Below are positions 35,313 through 43,672 of a stretch of DNA of 54,685 nucleotides, piece after piece. The stretch comes from Candidatus Zhuqueibacterota bacterium (GTDB lineage: Bacteria > Zhuqueibacterota > Zhuqueibacteria > Zhuqueibacterales > Geothermadaptataceae). Positions within the stretch are counted from its first letter, which is position 1; each line of letters starts with the position of its first letter. Under the pieces are notes generated by a model. The model was not told the origin of the DNA. It did not search any database and saw only the letters and a program-made list of their open reading frames with translations. The position numbers were made by a program, and so were the translations under genes. The DNA lies in contig JAUZRQ010000007.1 of the NCBI GenBank assembly GCA_030950365.1, positions 1 to 54,685 of the forward strand. The letters run 5' to 3'.

Positions 35313-36545
35313 GTGGGCCTGTTCGAACCGACACCGGAGATGCGCCAGGAAGAGGTGCTGTCCGTTTCCGAGCTGACGCGCAACATCAAGGTGTTGCTGG
35401 AAACGGCTCTGCCCATTTTGTGGGTGGAGGGCGAGATCTCCAATTTCAAGCATCATTCGTCCGGGCACATGTATTTTTCGCTCAAGGACGAACATGCGCA
35501 AATCAACTGCGTGTTCTGGGCCGGCCGCAACATGAATTTGACCTTCCGGCCACAGGACGGCATGCAGGTGCTGGTCAAAGGCCGGGTGACCGTGTTTGAG
35601 CGCCGTGGCCAGTACCAATTGGATGTGCTGCAACTGTTGCCGGCGGGCGTCGGCTCGCTGCAACTGGCATTCGAGCAGTTGAAAAAGCGGCTGACGGAAG
35701 AAGGGCTGTTCGATGCCGAACACAAAAAGCCGCTGCCGAAATTTCCCCGGCGGATTGGCATTGTCACATCGCCCACGGGCGCGGCCATTCGCGATCTGCT
35801 GTCGGTGATCCGCCGGCGCTGGCCGTCGTCGGAGATCATTCTGCGCCCCACCCTGGTTCAGGGCCCGGATGCTGCGCAGGATATCGCCGATGCCATTGAA
35901 GAATTCAACGCATTCGGCGAAGTGGACGTGCTGATCGTTGGCCGCGGTGGCGGATCACTGGAAGACCTGTGGGCGTTCAATGAAGAAGTGGTGGCCCGCG
36001 CGATTTTTGATTCGGACATCCCGATCATCTCTGCCGTCGGGCACGAAATCGATTTCACCATTGCGGATTTTGTGGCGGACCAGCGAGCGCCGACGCCGTC
36101 GGCGGCTGGCGAAATGGTGGTGCCGGATTCCCGCGAAATCATGCAGCAGATGCAATATCAGTTGCTGCGCGCCTATCGCCTGGTGCACGGCCAGATTCAC
36201 CATGCACGTGAAAAGCTCAACGGCCTGCAGAGCAGCTATGGCCTTCGGCGGCCGCTGGATGCGCTGCGCCAGCATCAGCAAACTCTGGATGAGCTGAACC
36301 GGCGCCTGAAGCAGGCGATTCAGCAGCAAGTGGAGCGGCAAAAAATGCGGCTGGAAACGGTGGTGAAGCAATTGCAGGCGCTGAGCTATGAAAATGTGCT
36401 GCAGCGCGGCTTTGCGCTGGTGCGGGATCACGACACCCGGGCGCTCATCATGTCCGCCGAACAGATGCTGCCGGATCAGCAGATCGACATCACGTTTCAT
36501 GATGGCGAAGCCGGGGCACGCGTGCTTTCGGTGCAAAGGAAGTGA
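35313..36545 (+). CDS. xseA: exodeoxyribonuclease VII large subunit
   Basis: I take GTG 35313, preceded by GAGG and 5 bases after the previous stop; the open frame also extends to ATG 35283 inside that gene. The 410-aa product has an N-terminal OB fold (LSVSELTRNIKVLLE, VEGEISNFKHHSSGHMYFSL), the catalytic core (RIGIVTSPTGAAIRDLLSV, LIVGRGGGSLEDLWAFNEE, SAVGHEIDFTIADFVADQRA, PTPSAAGE) and long coiled coils near 270-360. With XseB it degrades single-stranded DNA. The small subunit gene is not adjacent: an MntA/HepT pair lies between (xseB at 38074). Confidence 0.95.
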   Translation: MGLFEPTPEMRQEEVLSVSELTRNIKVLLETALPILWVEGEISNFKHHSSGHMYFSLKDEHAQINCVFWAGRNMNLTFRPQDGMQVLVKGRVTVFERRGQYQLDVLQLLPAGVGSLQLAFEQLKKRLTEEGLFDAEHKKPLPKFPRRIGIVTSPTGAAIRDLLSVIRRRWPSSEIILRPTLVQGPDAAQDIADAIEEFNAFGEVDVLIVGRGGGSLEDLWAFNEEVVARAIFDSDIPIISAVGHEIDFTIADFVADQRAPTPSAAGEMVVPDSREIMQQMQYQLLRAYRLVHGQIHHAREKLNGLQSSYGLRRPLDALRQHQQTLDELNRRLKQAIQQQVERQKMRLETVVKQLQALSYENVLQRGFALVRDHDTRALIMSAEQMLPDQQIDITFHDGEAGARVLSVQRK

Positions 36546-36621
36546 AAACGATCTTCTGGCAGTAAAATCGGCCAGTTGCCAAAACCTATTCGGTAGCAAT
36601 TCAGCTTATCTATCTATTTGC

Positions 36622-36673
36622 CATTCCGGCTTTCAACGGCGATCCAATGGGAGCGGCTGAAAACCGGAATCAC
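36622..36673. repeat. interspersed imperfect palindrome, copy B
   Basis: The repeat reads from CATTCCGGCTTTCAACGGC to GGCTGAAAACCGGAATCAC. The outer arms ATTCCGG/CCGGAAT are complementary. It is the same family as 29661-29715. Confidence 0.8.
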
Positions 36674-36805
36674 GTAACCGGCTCGTTCCATGAAATGACA
36701 AACTAAATTTCGAAATAGCGGGTTCGGCTGAATCGTGATAAAAGAATTAAATAAGCGAAAAACTGATGGCATCTGGCGGGTTAGCCAATGAAGTGATGCA
36801 TTTTC

Positions 36806-37219
36806 ATGGCAAAATCAAAAGTAACAGCAAAATCTGTGACAAGTCCGCATTTTGCCGTACCGCCTGAGAAAATGGCGGTTTATCGAGCGACCGCACGAAA
36901 GCGGTGGCAGCAAGATCAGCAGGTGCGCAAAGAGCGGCAAGAGCGCGCCTGGAAGATTGCCAGGCAAGCTGCCATCGTTTTGAAGAAACAATTTGGCGCA
37001 ACCCGGGTGATGGTTTTTGGCTCACTGGCACGGGGAAAGGGGTTCTTCCGATCCTCGGATATCGATCTGGCCGCCTGGGGCATCAGCAGTGAAGACTTTT
37101 TTACGGCGGTGGCCCGACTGCAGGACCTGTCGCCAGAATTCAAGATTGATTTGGTAACCATGGAGCACTGCAAGCCTTCCCTGCGCAAGCGAATTCTCGA
37201 TGAAGGGAAAGCGATATGA
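36806..37219 (+). CDS. MntA-like minimal nucleotidyltransferase (antitoxin)
   Basis: The 137-aa product has a basic helical N-terminus (about 20-60) and a nucleotidyltransferase core with FGSLARGKGF and SSDIDLAAWG, the GSx(10-11)DxD motif that binds metal and ATP. Proteins of this type (MntA) silence HEPN toxins by AMP-transfer onto a toxin tyrosine. The stop overlaps the start of the HepT-like gene in ATGA, as usual for such pairs. No clear ribosome binding site precedes the ATG at 36806. The pair sits between xseA and xseB, consistent with acquisition as a mobile cassette. Confidence 0.85.
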   Translation: MAKSKVTAKSVTSPHFAVPPEKMAVYRATARKRWQQDQQVRKERQERAWKIARQAAIVLKKQFGATRVMVFGSLARGKGFFRSSDIDLAAWGISSEDFFTAVARLQDLSPEFKIDLVTMEHCKPSLRKRILDEGKAI

Positions 37220-37698
37220 AAGAGATTTATCTGACCATTGCCGGTCGTATTCGGCAGGAAATTCAAGAATTGGAGAAGGTGGTTAGCAGAACAAAGCGAA
37301 TCTGGAAAAAGGCAGCCGCCGCGACAGATGACTTTTACATTGATGCTACAGCCCTGAATTTGCATAGCTTTTATGCAGGCCTGGAACGTTTGTTTGAAAT
37401 CATAGCCGAAAGAATTGATCAGACCAGACCGGCGGGTCCATCGTGGCATCAAGAACTATTGCGGCAAATGGTTACTGGCATACCCGATGTAAGGCCCCCT
37501 GTATTAACGCTAGAAACCCGTGATCGCCTTGATCGATATCGGGGTTTTCGACATGTCGTTCGCAACGTGTATACTTTTAATATGGATCCTGAACAAATTG
37601 AATTGCTTGTAAAGCAATTGCAACCTACCTTTGATGAAGTGAAGCGCGAGTTGTCTGATTTTGCTGAATTCTTGGAGCGGTTGGCTAAAGAAAAGTGA
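37216..37698 (+). CDS. HepT-like HEPN protein (toxin)
   Basis: The 160-aa, all-helical product follows the MntA-like gene with an ATGA overlap. The motif region reads DRYRGFRHVVRNVYTFN. The HepT consensus Rx4HxY would fit R-HVVR-N-V-Y with the histidine replaced by asparagine; alternatively R-YRGFR-H gives Rx5H. The YTFN tyrosine is where MntA would attach AMP. HepT toxins cut RNA (tRNA in studied cases). Whether this one retains ribonuclease activity is unclear from sequence. Confidence 0.8.
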   Translation: MKEIYLTIAGRIRQEIQELEKVVSRTKRIWKKAAAATDDFYIDATALNLHSFYAGLERLFEIIAERIDQTRPAGPSWHQELLRQMVTGIPDVRPPVLTLETRDRLDRYRGFRHVVRNVYTFNMDPEQIELLVKQLQPTFDEVKRELSDFAEFLERLAKEK

Positions 37699-38073
37699 AT
37701 ATTTTTGGTGCAGCTTAATAATAGATCTGGAGTGTCACCATCAGGAACTTAAATTTAGGTTGCTTAATTCATCAATTTCTCACGCAAAGACACCAAGTCG
37801 CAAAGAAATAATGCCTTATGATTACGCTTGATGATACACTTAGTTTTTTGAACTCAATGATATATAAACCTTTTAAGCTTTAGATTGATCAATACTTTGC
37901 GTTCTTTGCGCCTTTGCGTGATGAATTATCCAGGTAGAAAGCTTTTTTGATGGTTTTCGTGTTTTTCACGCAACATGCGAATAAAAAATCCTGGCGCGTC
38001 TTGCGTTGTCCACAGGCATGAAGCCTTTTTTGATTGATTTACCATCCAGAGTCACTGGAACGTGGGACCTGAA
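37699..38073. other. intergenic region with inverted CACGCAAAG repeats
   Basis: This gap between the HepT-like gene and xseB has no gene. CACGCAAAGACACCAAGTCG begins at 37781, and its degenerate inverted partner, ending GCGCCTTTGCGTG, lies at 37895-37920. The stretch between is AT-rich. No promoter for xseB is obvious. Confidence 0.6.
37781..37920. repeat. inverted pair of degenerate (CGCAAAG)n phrases
   Basis: The left arm (37781-37807) and right arm (37895-37920) are imperfect reverse complements built from CGCAAAG/CTTTGCG units, about 90 bases apart. Confidence 0.7.
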
Positions 38074-38301
38074 ATGAAAAAAGACATCAAATTTGAAGCC
38101 GCTCTGGCGCGGCTGGAAGAGATTGTGGCTCAACTGGAGCAGGGCAATACACCGCTCGATGAGGCCATTCAGATTTTCGAGGAGGGCATGCGGCTGGCGC
38201 GGGAATGCACCCGGCAGCTCACTGAGGCGGAGAAGAAATTGCAAAAATTGGTGAAAACGGATGACGGGTTTCAGCTAGAGCTATTGGATATCGAGCCGTA
38301 A
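38074..38301 (+). CDS. xseB: exodeoxyribonuclease VII small subunit
   Basis: From ATG 38074 the product is 75 aa: (M)KKDIKFEAALARLEEIV, LEQGNTPLDEAIQIFEEGM and ECTRQLTEAEKKLQKL, the standard two-helix XseB pattern. A GTG at 38062 would add four residues. Several copies bind each XseA to form the single-strand exonuclease. Its TAA is directly followed by the ATG of nadK, so the two are translationally coupled. It is 1.5 kb from xseA, an order normally contiguous. Confidence 0.93.
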   Translation: MKKDIKFEAALARLEEIVAQLEQGNTPLDEAIQIFEEGMRLARECTRQLTEAEKKLQKLVKTDDGFQLELLDIEP

Positions 38302-39198
38302 ATGCACATTCATTTCCTCGGACATCCTGAAAAGGAAGCGATCGGGCTGTACCTGCCGGGCTGGATTGAATGGCTGTTGCAGCAGGGCAAATCCATTGGC
38401 ATCGGCGCTTTGCTGGCGCCGCTTCTGGATACGAAACTGCGCGATCGCGTCACCGTCTTTCAGGACGAATGCGAGCTGGTTCGGCAAGGCGATCTGCTCA
38501 TCACCCTCGGCGGTGATGGCACGATTTTGCTGGCCGCACGCTTGATGGGCGCGGGGAACGTGCCCATTCTGGGAGTGAAATTCGGCGGGCTGGGTTTCCT
38601 GGCCGACGTGGCGCCTGAAGAGTTCAAAGATGCTTTCCGCGAGGTATCGCAGGGACACGCGCTGAAACAGCAGCGCATGGTGCTGGAAGGCCGGGTGATC
38701 AATTCGAAAGGGCAGGAGTGCAAGCGCGCCTTTGCCTTGAATGAATTTGTGGTACTGCGGGAGCACCGCGCGCATGTGATTCGCATCAGCGTGTGGGTGG
38801 ATGAGCAGCCGGTGTGCACTTATATCGCCGACGGACTGATCATTGCCACGCCCACAGGCTCGACGGCCTATTCCATGGCCGCCGGTGGCCCATTGATGGT
38901 GCCCATGCTGCAATCGATTGTGCTCACGCCCATTTGTCCGCATTCGCTCACCCAGCGGCCGCTGGTGATCAGTGACCGCAGTCAGGTGCGGGTGGAAACG
39001 GCCGAAGACGAGAGCGGTCTGCTCATCGTCAGCGCCGACGGGCAGGAACTGGACACGCTATCTCGCGGCCGCGGCTTGCTGGTGAAAAAAGCCGACCACA
39101 CCATCACCCTGCTGCAGCGGGCCGGGCGCACCTATTTTGATGTATTGCGCGCCAAACTGAACTGGGGAGACGATATTCGCCAGAAAAACGATGGGTAA
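38302..39198 (+). CDS. nadK: NAD kinase
   Basis: The 298-aa product phosphorylates NAD to NADP. It shows LITLGGDGTILLAAR (D72 in the GGDGT motif), NEFVVLREH and the second hallmark ATPTGSTAYSMAAGGP. Length fits bacterial NAD kinases. It starts on the base after the xseB stop and its end overlaps the mutS start by eight bases. Confidence 0.96.
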   Translation: MHIHFLGHPEKEAIGLYLPGWIEWLLQQGKSIGIGALLAPLLDTKLRDRVTVFQDECELVRQGDLLITLGGDGTILLAARLMGAGNVPILGVKFGGLGFLADVAPEEFKDAFREVSQGHALKQQRMVLEGRVINSKGQECKRAFALNEFVVLREHRAHVIRISVWVDEQPVCTYIADGLIIATPTGSTAYSMAAGGPLMVPMLQSIVLTPICPHSLTQRPLVISDRSQVRVETAEDESGLLIVSADGQELDTLSRGRGLLVKKADHTITLLQRAGRTYFDVLRAKLNWGDDIRQKNDG

Positions 39199-41815
39199 GG
39201 ATCACGCCACAACGCCGCTGATGCGGCAATATCACGAAATAAAGAAACAATATCAGGATGCGGTTTTGTTCTTTCGTATGGGCGATTTTTACGAGATGTT
39301 CTACGAAGATGCCAAAATCGCATCCGAAGTGCTGGGGCTTGCCCTGACTTCACGGGCGCATGGCAAAAGCGCGTCCGTGCCGCTTGCCGGATTTCCCTAC
39401 CACGCCCTCGATACCTATCTGGCCAAGATGGTCAAGGCGGGCTATCGCGTGGCCATTTGCGAGCAGGTCGAAGATCCGAAAAAGGCCAAGATCGTGGTCA
39501 AGCGCGCCGTGACCGAGGTGGTGACCCCGGGCACGGCTCTGTCGGAAGAGCTGCTCGATAGCCGCCGAAATAATTACCTCTGCGCCATTGTTTTCGAAAA
39601 CAAGCGCGTCGGCATCGCCACGCTGGATGTATCCACCGGCGAGTTTCGCGTTGGCGAATATCCGATGGAAGACGTGCAGAACCAGCTCGCGCTGATCCAG
39701 CCAGCGGAAATTGTGATCTCCGAGGAACAGGTGAACACCCTGCGCGACCGGTGGCGGCTCCCGTCCTCGATCGTGATCACGCCAAAAGAAGGCTGGATTT
39801 TCCAGCGCGATTTTGGCTATGAAAAGCTGACGCAGCATTTCCAGACCCTGACGCTCAAAGGCTTTGGCGTCGAGGATATGCAGGCCGGCATTGCCGCCGC
39901 CGGCGCCGCGCTGTACTATGCCAAAGAAAATCAACAATCCGATCTCAAGCATATCAGCCGGCTGGTGCGTGATGAGGAGTCCACTTACCTCAGCCTGGAT
40001 GCCGCCACCCAACGCAATCTGGAGCTGACCCACTCGTTGCGTGGCGAGCGCAAGGGGACCCTGCTATCAGTGCTGGACCACACGCTTACGGCCATGGGCG
40101 CGCGGTTACTGGTCAAATGGATCCAGCGGCCGCTGCGGCAGGTGAACGAGATCAATCTCCGGCTGGACGCCGTGGAAGAGCTCGTGAACAAAGGCGAGCT
40201 GCTGGGGGAGTTGGGCGAACAGCTCCGCGGGATCGGCGATATCGAGCGGCTGATTACGCGCGTGACCACCCAGCGCGCCAATGCCCGGGATTTGAATACC
40301 CTGTGCGCTGCCCTGGAACGCATCCAGCCCATCCGAGAGCAACTGCTACATGCCGAAGCGCAATTGCTGCGCGACATTGCCGAAGCCCTCAATCCGCTGC
40401 CCGATCTGGTGCGCGACATCCGCGCCGCGCTGGTGGACGATCCGCCGCTGTCCATCACCGATGGCGGCATCATCCGCAAAGGCTATCATGAAGAACTCGA
40501 TCGGCTGCGGCAAATTGCTTATTCTGGCAAGGACTGGATTCTGCAGTTGCAGGAATCCGAGCGGCAAAAAACCGGCATACCATCGCTGAAAGTGCGCTAT
40601 AACAAAGTATTTGGCTATTACATCGAGGTGACCAAACCGAACCTGGCGCGCGTGCCGGAGCATTACATCCGCAAGCAGACGCTGGTCAATGCCGAGCGGT
40701 TTATTACCCCGGAGCTGAAGGAATACGAAGAGCAGATCCTCAGCGCCGAGGAAAAAATGGTCGCATTGGAGTATGAACTTTTCACGCAAATGCGCGAGCA
40801 CGTGGCGATGCATGGGCAAGCTGTACAAATCAATGCTCAGCGCCTGGCCGAATTGGACTGTCTGTGTAATTTTGCCCGCATTGCCCGCGAGCGGCAGTAC
40901 TGTCGCCCCCAATTGAGCGAAGAGGAAGCCATTCATATTGAAGAGGGACGGCACCCGGTCATCGAGCGGCTGCTGCCGTTCGGCGAAAAATTCGTGCCCA
41001 ACGATACCCATATTGCCAATACGGATTCACAAATTCAGATCATTACCGGGCCGAACATGGCAGGGAAATCCACTTATTTGCGGCAGGTCGGGCTGATTGT
41101 GCTGATGGCGCAGATGGGCTCCTTTGTACCGGCGCGCAGTGCGGTCATCGGGGTGGTGGATAAAATTTTCACCCGCGTGGGCGCGTCCGACAATCTCGCC
41201 GGCGGCGAGAGCACGTTTCTGGTGGAGATGAACGAAACCGCCAACATTTTAAACAATGCCACGCCACGATCGTTAATTCTCCTGGACGAGATCGGCCGTG
41301 GCACCAGTACGTTCGATGGGCTCGCCATCGCCTGGGCTGTGGTTGAATATTTGCACGAAAATGCGCAGGTGGCCGCCAAAACCCTGTTTGCCACGCATTA
41401 CCACGAACTCACCGAACTGGAAATGATTTTCCCGCGCGTCAAGAATTTCAACATTGCGGTGAAAGAATGGGGCGATCAGATCATTTTTCTGCGCAAAATC
41501 GTCGAGGGCGGCTGTGATCATTCCTACGGCATTCAGGTGGCGAAACTGGCCGGGCTGCCGAATACAGTTATCAACCGCGCCAAGGAAATTTTGACCAACC
41601 TGGAGCAGAATGCCCTGGCGGCCAATCATGTGCCGAAGCTGGCCAAAAAGCGCGGCAGCGGCGTGCGTCCGCAGGCGGCGCTGCAATTGGATTTCTTTGC
41701 CCGGGAAAATCACGCCGTGGTCAAAGAGTTGCAGCAGCTCGATCTGGACAACATGACTCCTCTGCAGGCGTTCCAGAAATTAATTGAGTTGAAGCAGAAG
41801 GTCGACGAAACCTGA
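39191..41815 (+). CDS. mutS: DNA mismatch repair protein MutS
   Basis: The 874-aa product has the mismatch-binding motif in FRMGDFYEMFYEDA (Phe and Glu that insert at the mismatch), connector and lever domains, and the ATPase: Walker A GPNMAGKSTYLRQ near residue 620, ESTFLVEM signature and Walker B LILLDEIGRGTSTFDG, then THYHELTEL. A C-terminal helix tail (MTPLQAFQKLIELKQKV) fits the dimer/tetramer domain. It finds mismatches and recruits MutL, which is not in this window. It overlaps nadK by eight bases and ends the operon; a palindromic repeat follows. Confidence 0.97.
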   Translation: MGKDHATTPLMRQYHEIKKQYQDAVLFFRMGDFYEMFYEDAKIASEVLGLALTSRAHGKSASVPLAGFPYHALDTYLAKMVKAGYRVAICEQVEDPKKAKIVVKRAVTEVVTPGTALSEELLDSRRNNYLCAIVFENKRVGIATLDVSTGEFRVGEYPMEDVQNQLALIQPAEIVISEEQVNTLRDRWRLPSSIVITPKEGWIFQRDFGYEKLTQHFQTLTLKGFGVEDMQAGIAAAGAALYYAKENQQSDLKHISRLVRDEESTYLSLDAATQRNLELTHSLRGERKGTLLSVLDHTLTAMGARLLVKWIQRPLRQVNEINLRLDAVEELVNKGELLGELGEQLRGIGDIERLITRVTTQRANARDLNTLCAALERIQPIREQLLHAEAQLLRDIAEALNPLPDLVRDIRAALVDDPPLSITDGGIIRKGYHEELDRLRQIAYSGKDWILQLQESERQKTGIPSLKVRYNKVFGYYIEVTKPNLARVPEHYIRKQTLVNAERFITPELKEYEEQILSAEEKMVALEYELFTQMREHVAMHGQAVQINAQRLAELDCLCNFARIARERQYCRPQLSEEEAIHIEEGRHPVIERLLPFGEKFVPNDTHIANTDSQIQIITGPNMAGKSTYLRQVGLIVLMAQMGSFVPARSAVIGVVDKIFTRVGASDNLAGGESTFLVEMNETANILNNATPRSLILLDEIGRGTSTFDGLAIAWAVVEYLHENAQVAAKTLFATHYHELTELEMIFPRVKNFNIAVKEWGDQIIFLRKIVEGGCDHSYGIQVAKLAGLPNTVINRAKEILTNLEQNALAANHVPKLAKKRGSGVRPQAALQLDFFARENHAVVKELQQLDLDNMTPLQAFQKLIELKQKVDET

Positions 41816-41898
41816 ATGACGAGACCATTGGATGGTTGCGACAGGGGCCTTTCTGTGAAATCGAAATAGCCGAAACGTAAATGTTCAGTCTCCTAATT

Positions 41899-42021
41899 GT
41901 CATCGCGAGGATCCGCCAGCTGGCGGAGACGACGCGATCTCATTGTTATATTGACAAAGAGATCGCCGTCCGCCAGCAGTCGGACAGGCGCATCCGCCTT
42001 GCGGCGGCTGCTCACGATGAC
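41899..42021. repeat. nested palindromic repeat element (123 bp)
   Basis: Outer arms GTCATCGCGAG (41899-41909) and CTCACGATGAC (42011-42021) are inverted with one mismatch. Inside are the perfect palindrome TCCGCCAGCTGGCGGA (41912-41927), arms GCGATCTC/GAGATCGC (41934-41941 and 41959-41966), GTCCGCCAGCAGTCGGAC and GCATCCGCCTTGCGGCGGCTGC. It lies between mutS and the PorV-like gene, with no coding potential. Confidence 0.85.
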
Positions 42022-42087
42022 TGGCAAGATTTCATCAAACGGGAATAACTGAATAATTACGCCGGAACGGTCATCCACGGAGATTGC

Positions 42088-43113
42088 ATGAAACGAACAT
42101 TGCAAATCGGGACGATTGCCGCTTTGTTTTTCATCAGCACGGTATCCCTGCGCGCGCAGGGGTTCGATATCGGAAAATATGCTGGCGAATTTCTGAGCAG
42201 CGGGGGAGGGGCGCGAGCCCTGGGCATGGGCAGCGCGTATGTAGCCGTCGCCAACGATGCTTCGGCCGTGTACTGGAACCCGGCCGCGCTATCCCTGGTG
42301 CGCCATCCGCAGATTCTTTTTCTGCATTCATCGCGATTTTCCGACATCATCAAATACAATTTTCTGGCATTTGCCATGCCCTGGGGACGGGATGGCGGCA
42401 TCGGCGTTGGGCTGATCCGACTGAGCGTCGATAACATCCCGCACACGGCGCTGACCAATCCCAATCTCGAACTGGGCGAAATTTACGTGGATGAAGATGG
42501 CAAAACCCGCATCAATAAACCCTATGTAGCCTATCAATTCTCCGATGCGGAGTACGGAATTTTTATCGCCTTTGGCAAACAGCGCGGCGAACGGCTGCGC
42601 TTCGGCGGGGCTATCAAGGTGGTGCACAAATCGTTCGATGAAAATTCCGCCTGGGGGCTGGGATTCGATTTCTCCGTACGCTACCGGGTGCACGATCGGC
42701 TGATTGTCGGCGCCAATTTTCAAGACCTGACCAGCACACTGCTGGTGTGGGATACCGGCAAGAAGGAACTCATTGTGCCGACGGTGAAGCTCGGCGTGCT
42801 GTTGCCGGTGAACCTGCCCGGTTTGCATGCCCGCCTGGCGCCGGCCCTGGATGCGGATGTCAAATTCGAACGTCGCGGCGATGCGGCGCAGGTGAATATC
42901 GGTCGTGCCAGCCTGGATTTTCATGCCGGTATGGAATTACTGTACCGCAACCGGCTGGCGCTGCGGCTGGGCAGCGACGTCGGTGCATTTACGGCCGGAG
43001 CAGGACTTCGTCTGCCGCGGCTATCCGTGGATTACGCCTTCATGAGCCACAACGAACTCGGCGACACGCACCGGGTCTCCCTCATGGTGACACTACAAAA
43101 ATCCCGGCAATAA
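42088..43113 (+). CDS. PorV/PorQ-type outer-membrane protein
   Basis: The 341-aa product has a signal peptide ending near SLRAQ and the family opening GARALGMGSAYVAVANDASA followed by VYWNPAALS. Repeated beta strands follow (FGGAIKVVHKSF, WGLGFDFSVRYRVHDRLIVG, MELLYRNRLALRLGSDVG) to the C-terminus. PorV and PorQ are FadL-like barrels; some shuttle cargo in type IX secretion, but many family members have no known role. It is a single gene between mutS and the yicC operon. A related start is seen at the window's right edge. Confidence 0.8.
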   Translation: MKRTLQIGTIAALFFISTVSLRAQGFDIGKYAGEFLSSGGGARALGMGSAYVAVANDASAVYWNPAALSLVRHPQILFLHSSRFSDIIKYNFLAFAMPWGRDGGIGVGLIRLSVDNIPHTALTNPNLELGEIYVDEDGKTRINKPYVAYQFSDAEYGIFIAFGKQRGERLRFGGAIKVVHKSFDENSAWGLGFDFSVRYRVHDRLIVGANFQDLTSTLLVWDTGKKELIVPTVKLGVLLPVNLPGLHARLAPALDADVKFERRGDAAQVNIGRASLDFHAGMELLYRNRLALRLGSDVGAFTAGAGLRLPRLSVDYAFMSHNELGDTHRVSLMVTLQKSRQ

Positions 43114-43672
43114 TCGAAACGGTACGCCGTACCTATGAGATTCATTGTGTCATCCAGGTGAGGGATGGGGGATGATTCCAAAAACGGCTATTAAGGTAGA
43201 AGCTCTCCGACTTTCAGGGATGAGCGAAGTCCGATTTTTGCGTCTGGCAAACTGCGTTTTCCCGGCTTGAGCCGCGGCGTACGTCATTACATTCTGTTGC
43301 TTTTTCATCCCTGACCAAATCGGCCGCCGAAAAGGCCTGTCCCGCGTTTCTGAAAAAAGTAGGGCGGCGGACGCCGAACTGCGTGCACGTTTGCTGGCAG
43401 ACGGTAAATCGGGTGGGTGGATTGAGAAGCCAATGGGTCGGCAGTTTCCCCGCAGGCGTTAAATATTTTTATTTCTTCCTATCGCTTGCCAAAAAATTAT
43501 TTGACTCTTGGTGAAATTTTTGCTATAATTTAAGTTAAGTGTAACCTGTGACTTACTACAATTTTCTTTTGCGAGGTTTTGAGGCCATTTTGGGAGTCCA
43601 AGGCTACCCGAACCGCCTTCTCAAGTTAATGTTCTCAGGAAAGGACCATAACATTATCGTTAGCACGTTGCC
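43114..43672. other. intergenic region upstream of yicC
   Basis: This gap has no supported gene. A 10-base inverted pair TCAGGGATGA (about 43217) and TCATCCCTGA (about 43307) encloses a mixed-composition stretch; the GC-rich part at 43320-43430 resembles decayed coding DNA. A good promoter at 43501-43529 leaves a leader of roughly 135 bases before yicC. Confidence 0.5.
43501..43529 (+). promoter_or_regulatory. promoter of the yicC-relA operon
   Basis: TTGACT (43501-43506), a 17-base spacer and a consensus TATAAT (43524-43529) stand about 140 bases before yicC. Confidence 0.85.

Noticed and set aside
34418-35449. 343-codon leftward open frame opposite the phospholipase-like gene
   Set aside because: The sense strand carries a signal peptide and zinc ligands in order; the antisense product has no recognisable fold.
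37699-38073. CRISPR-like array of CGCAAAG units
   Set aside because: The units are short, degenerate and inverted rather than regularly spaced direct repeats with unique spacers.
43190-43440. structured RNA candidate enclosed by TCAGGGATGA/TCATCCCTGA
   Set aside because: Only the 10-base arms pair; the interior does not fold consistently by eye and resembles decayed coding DNA.
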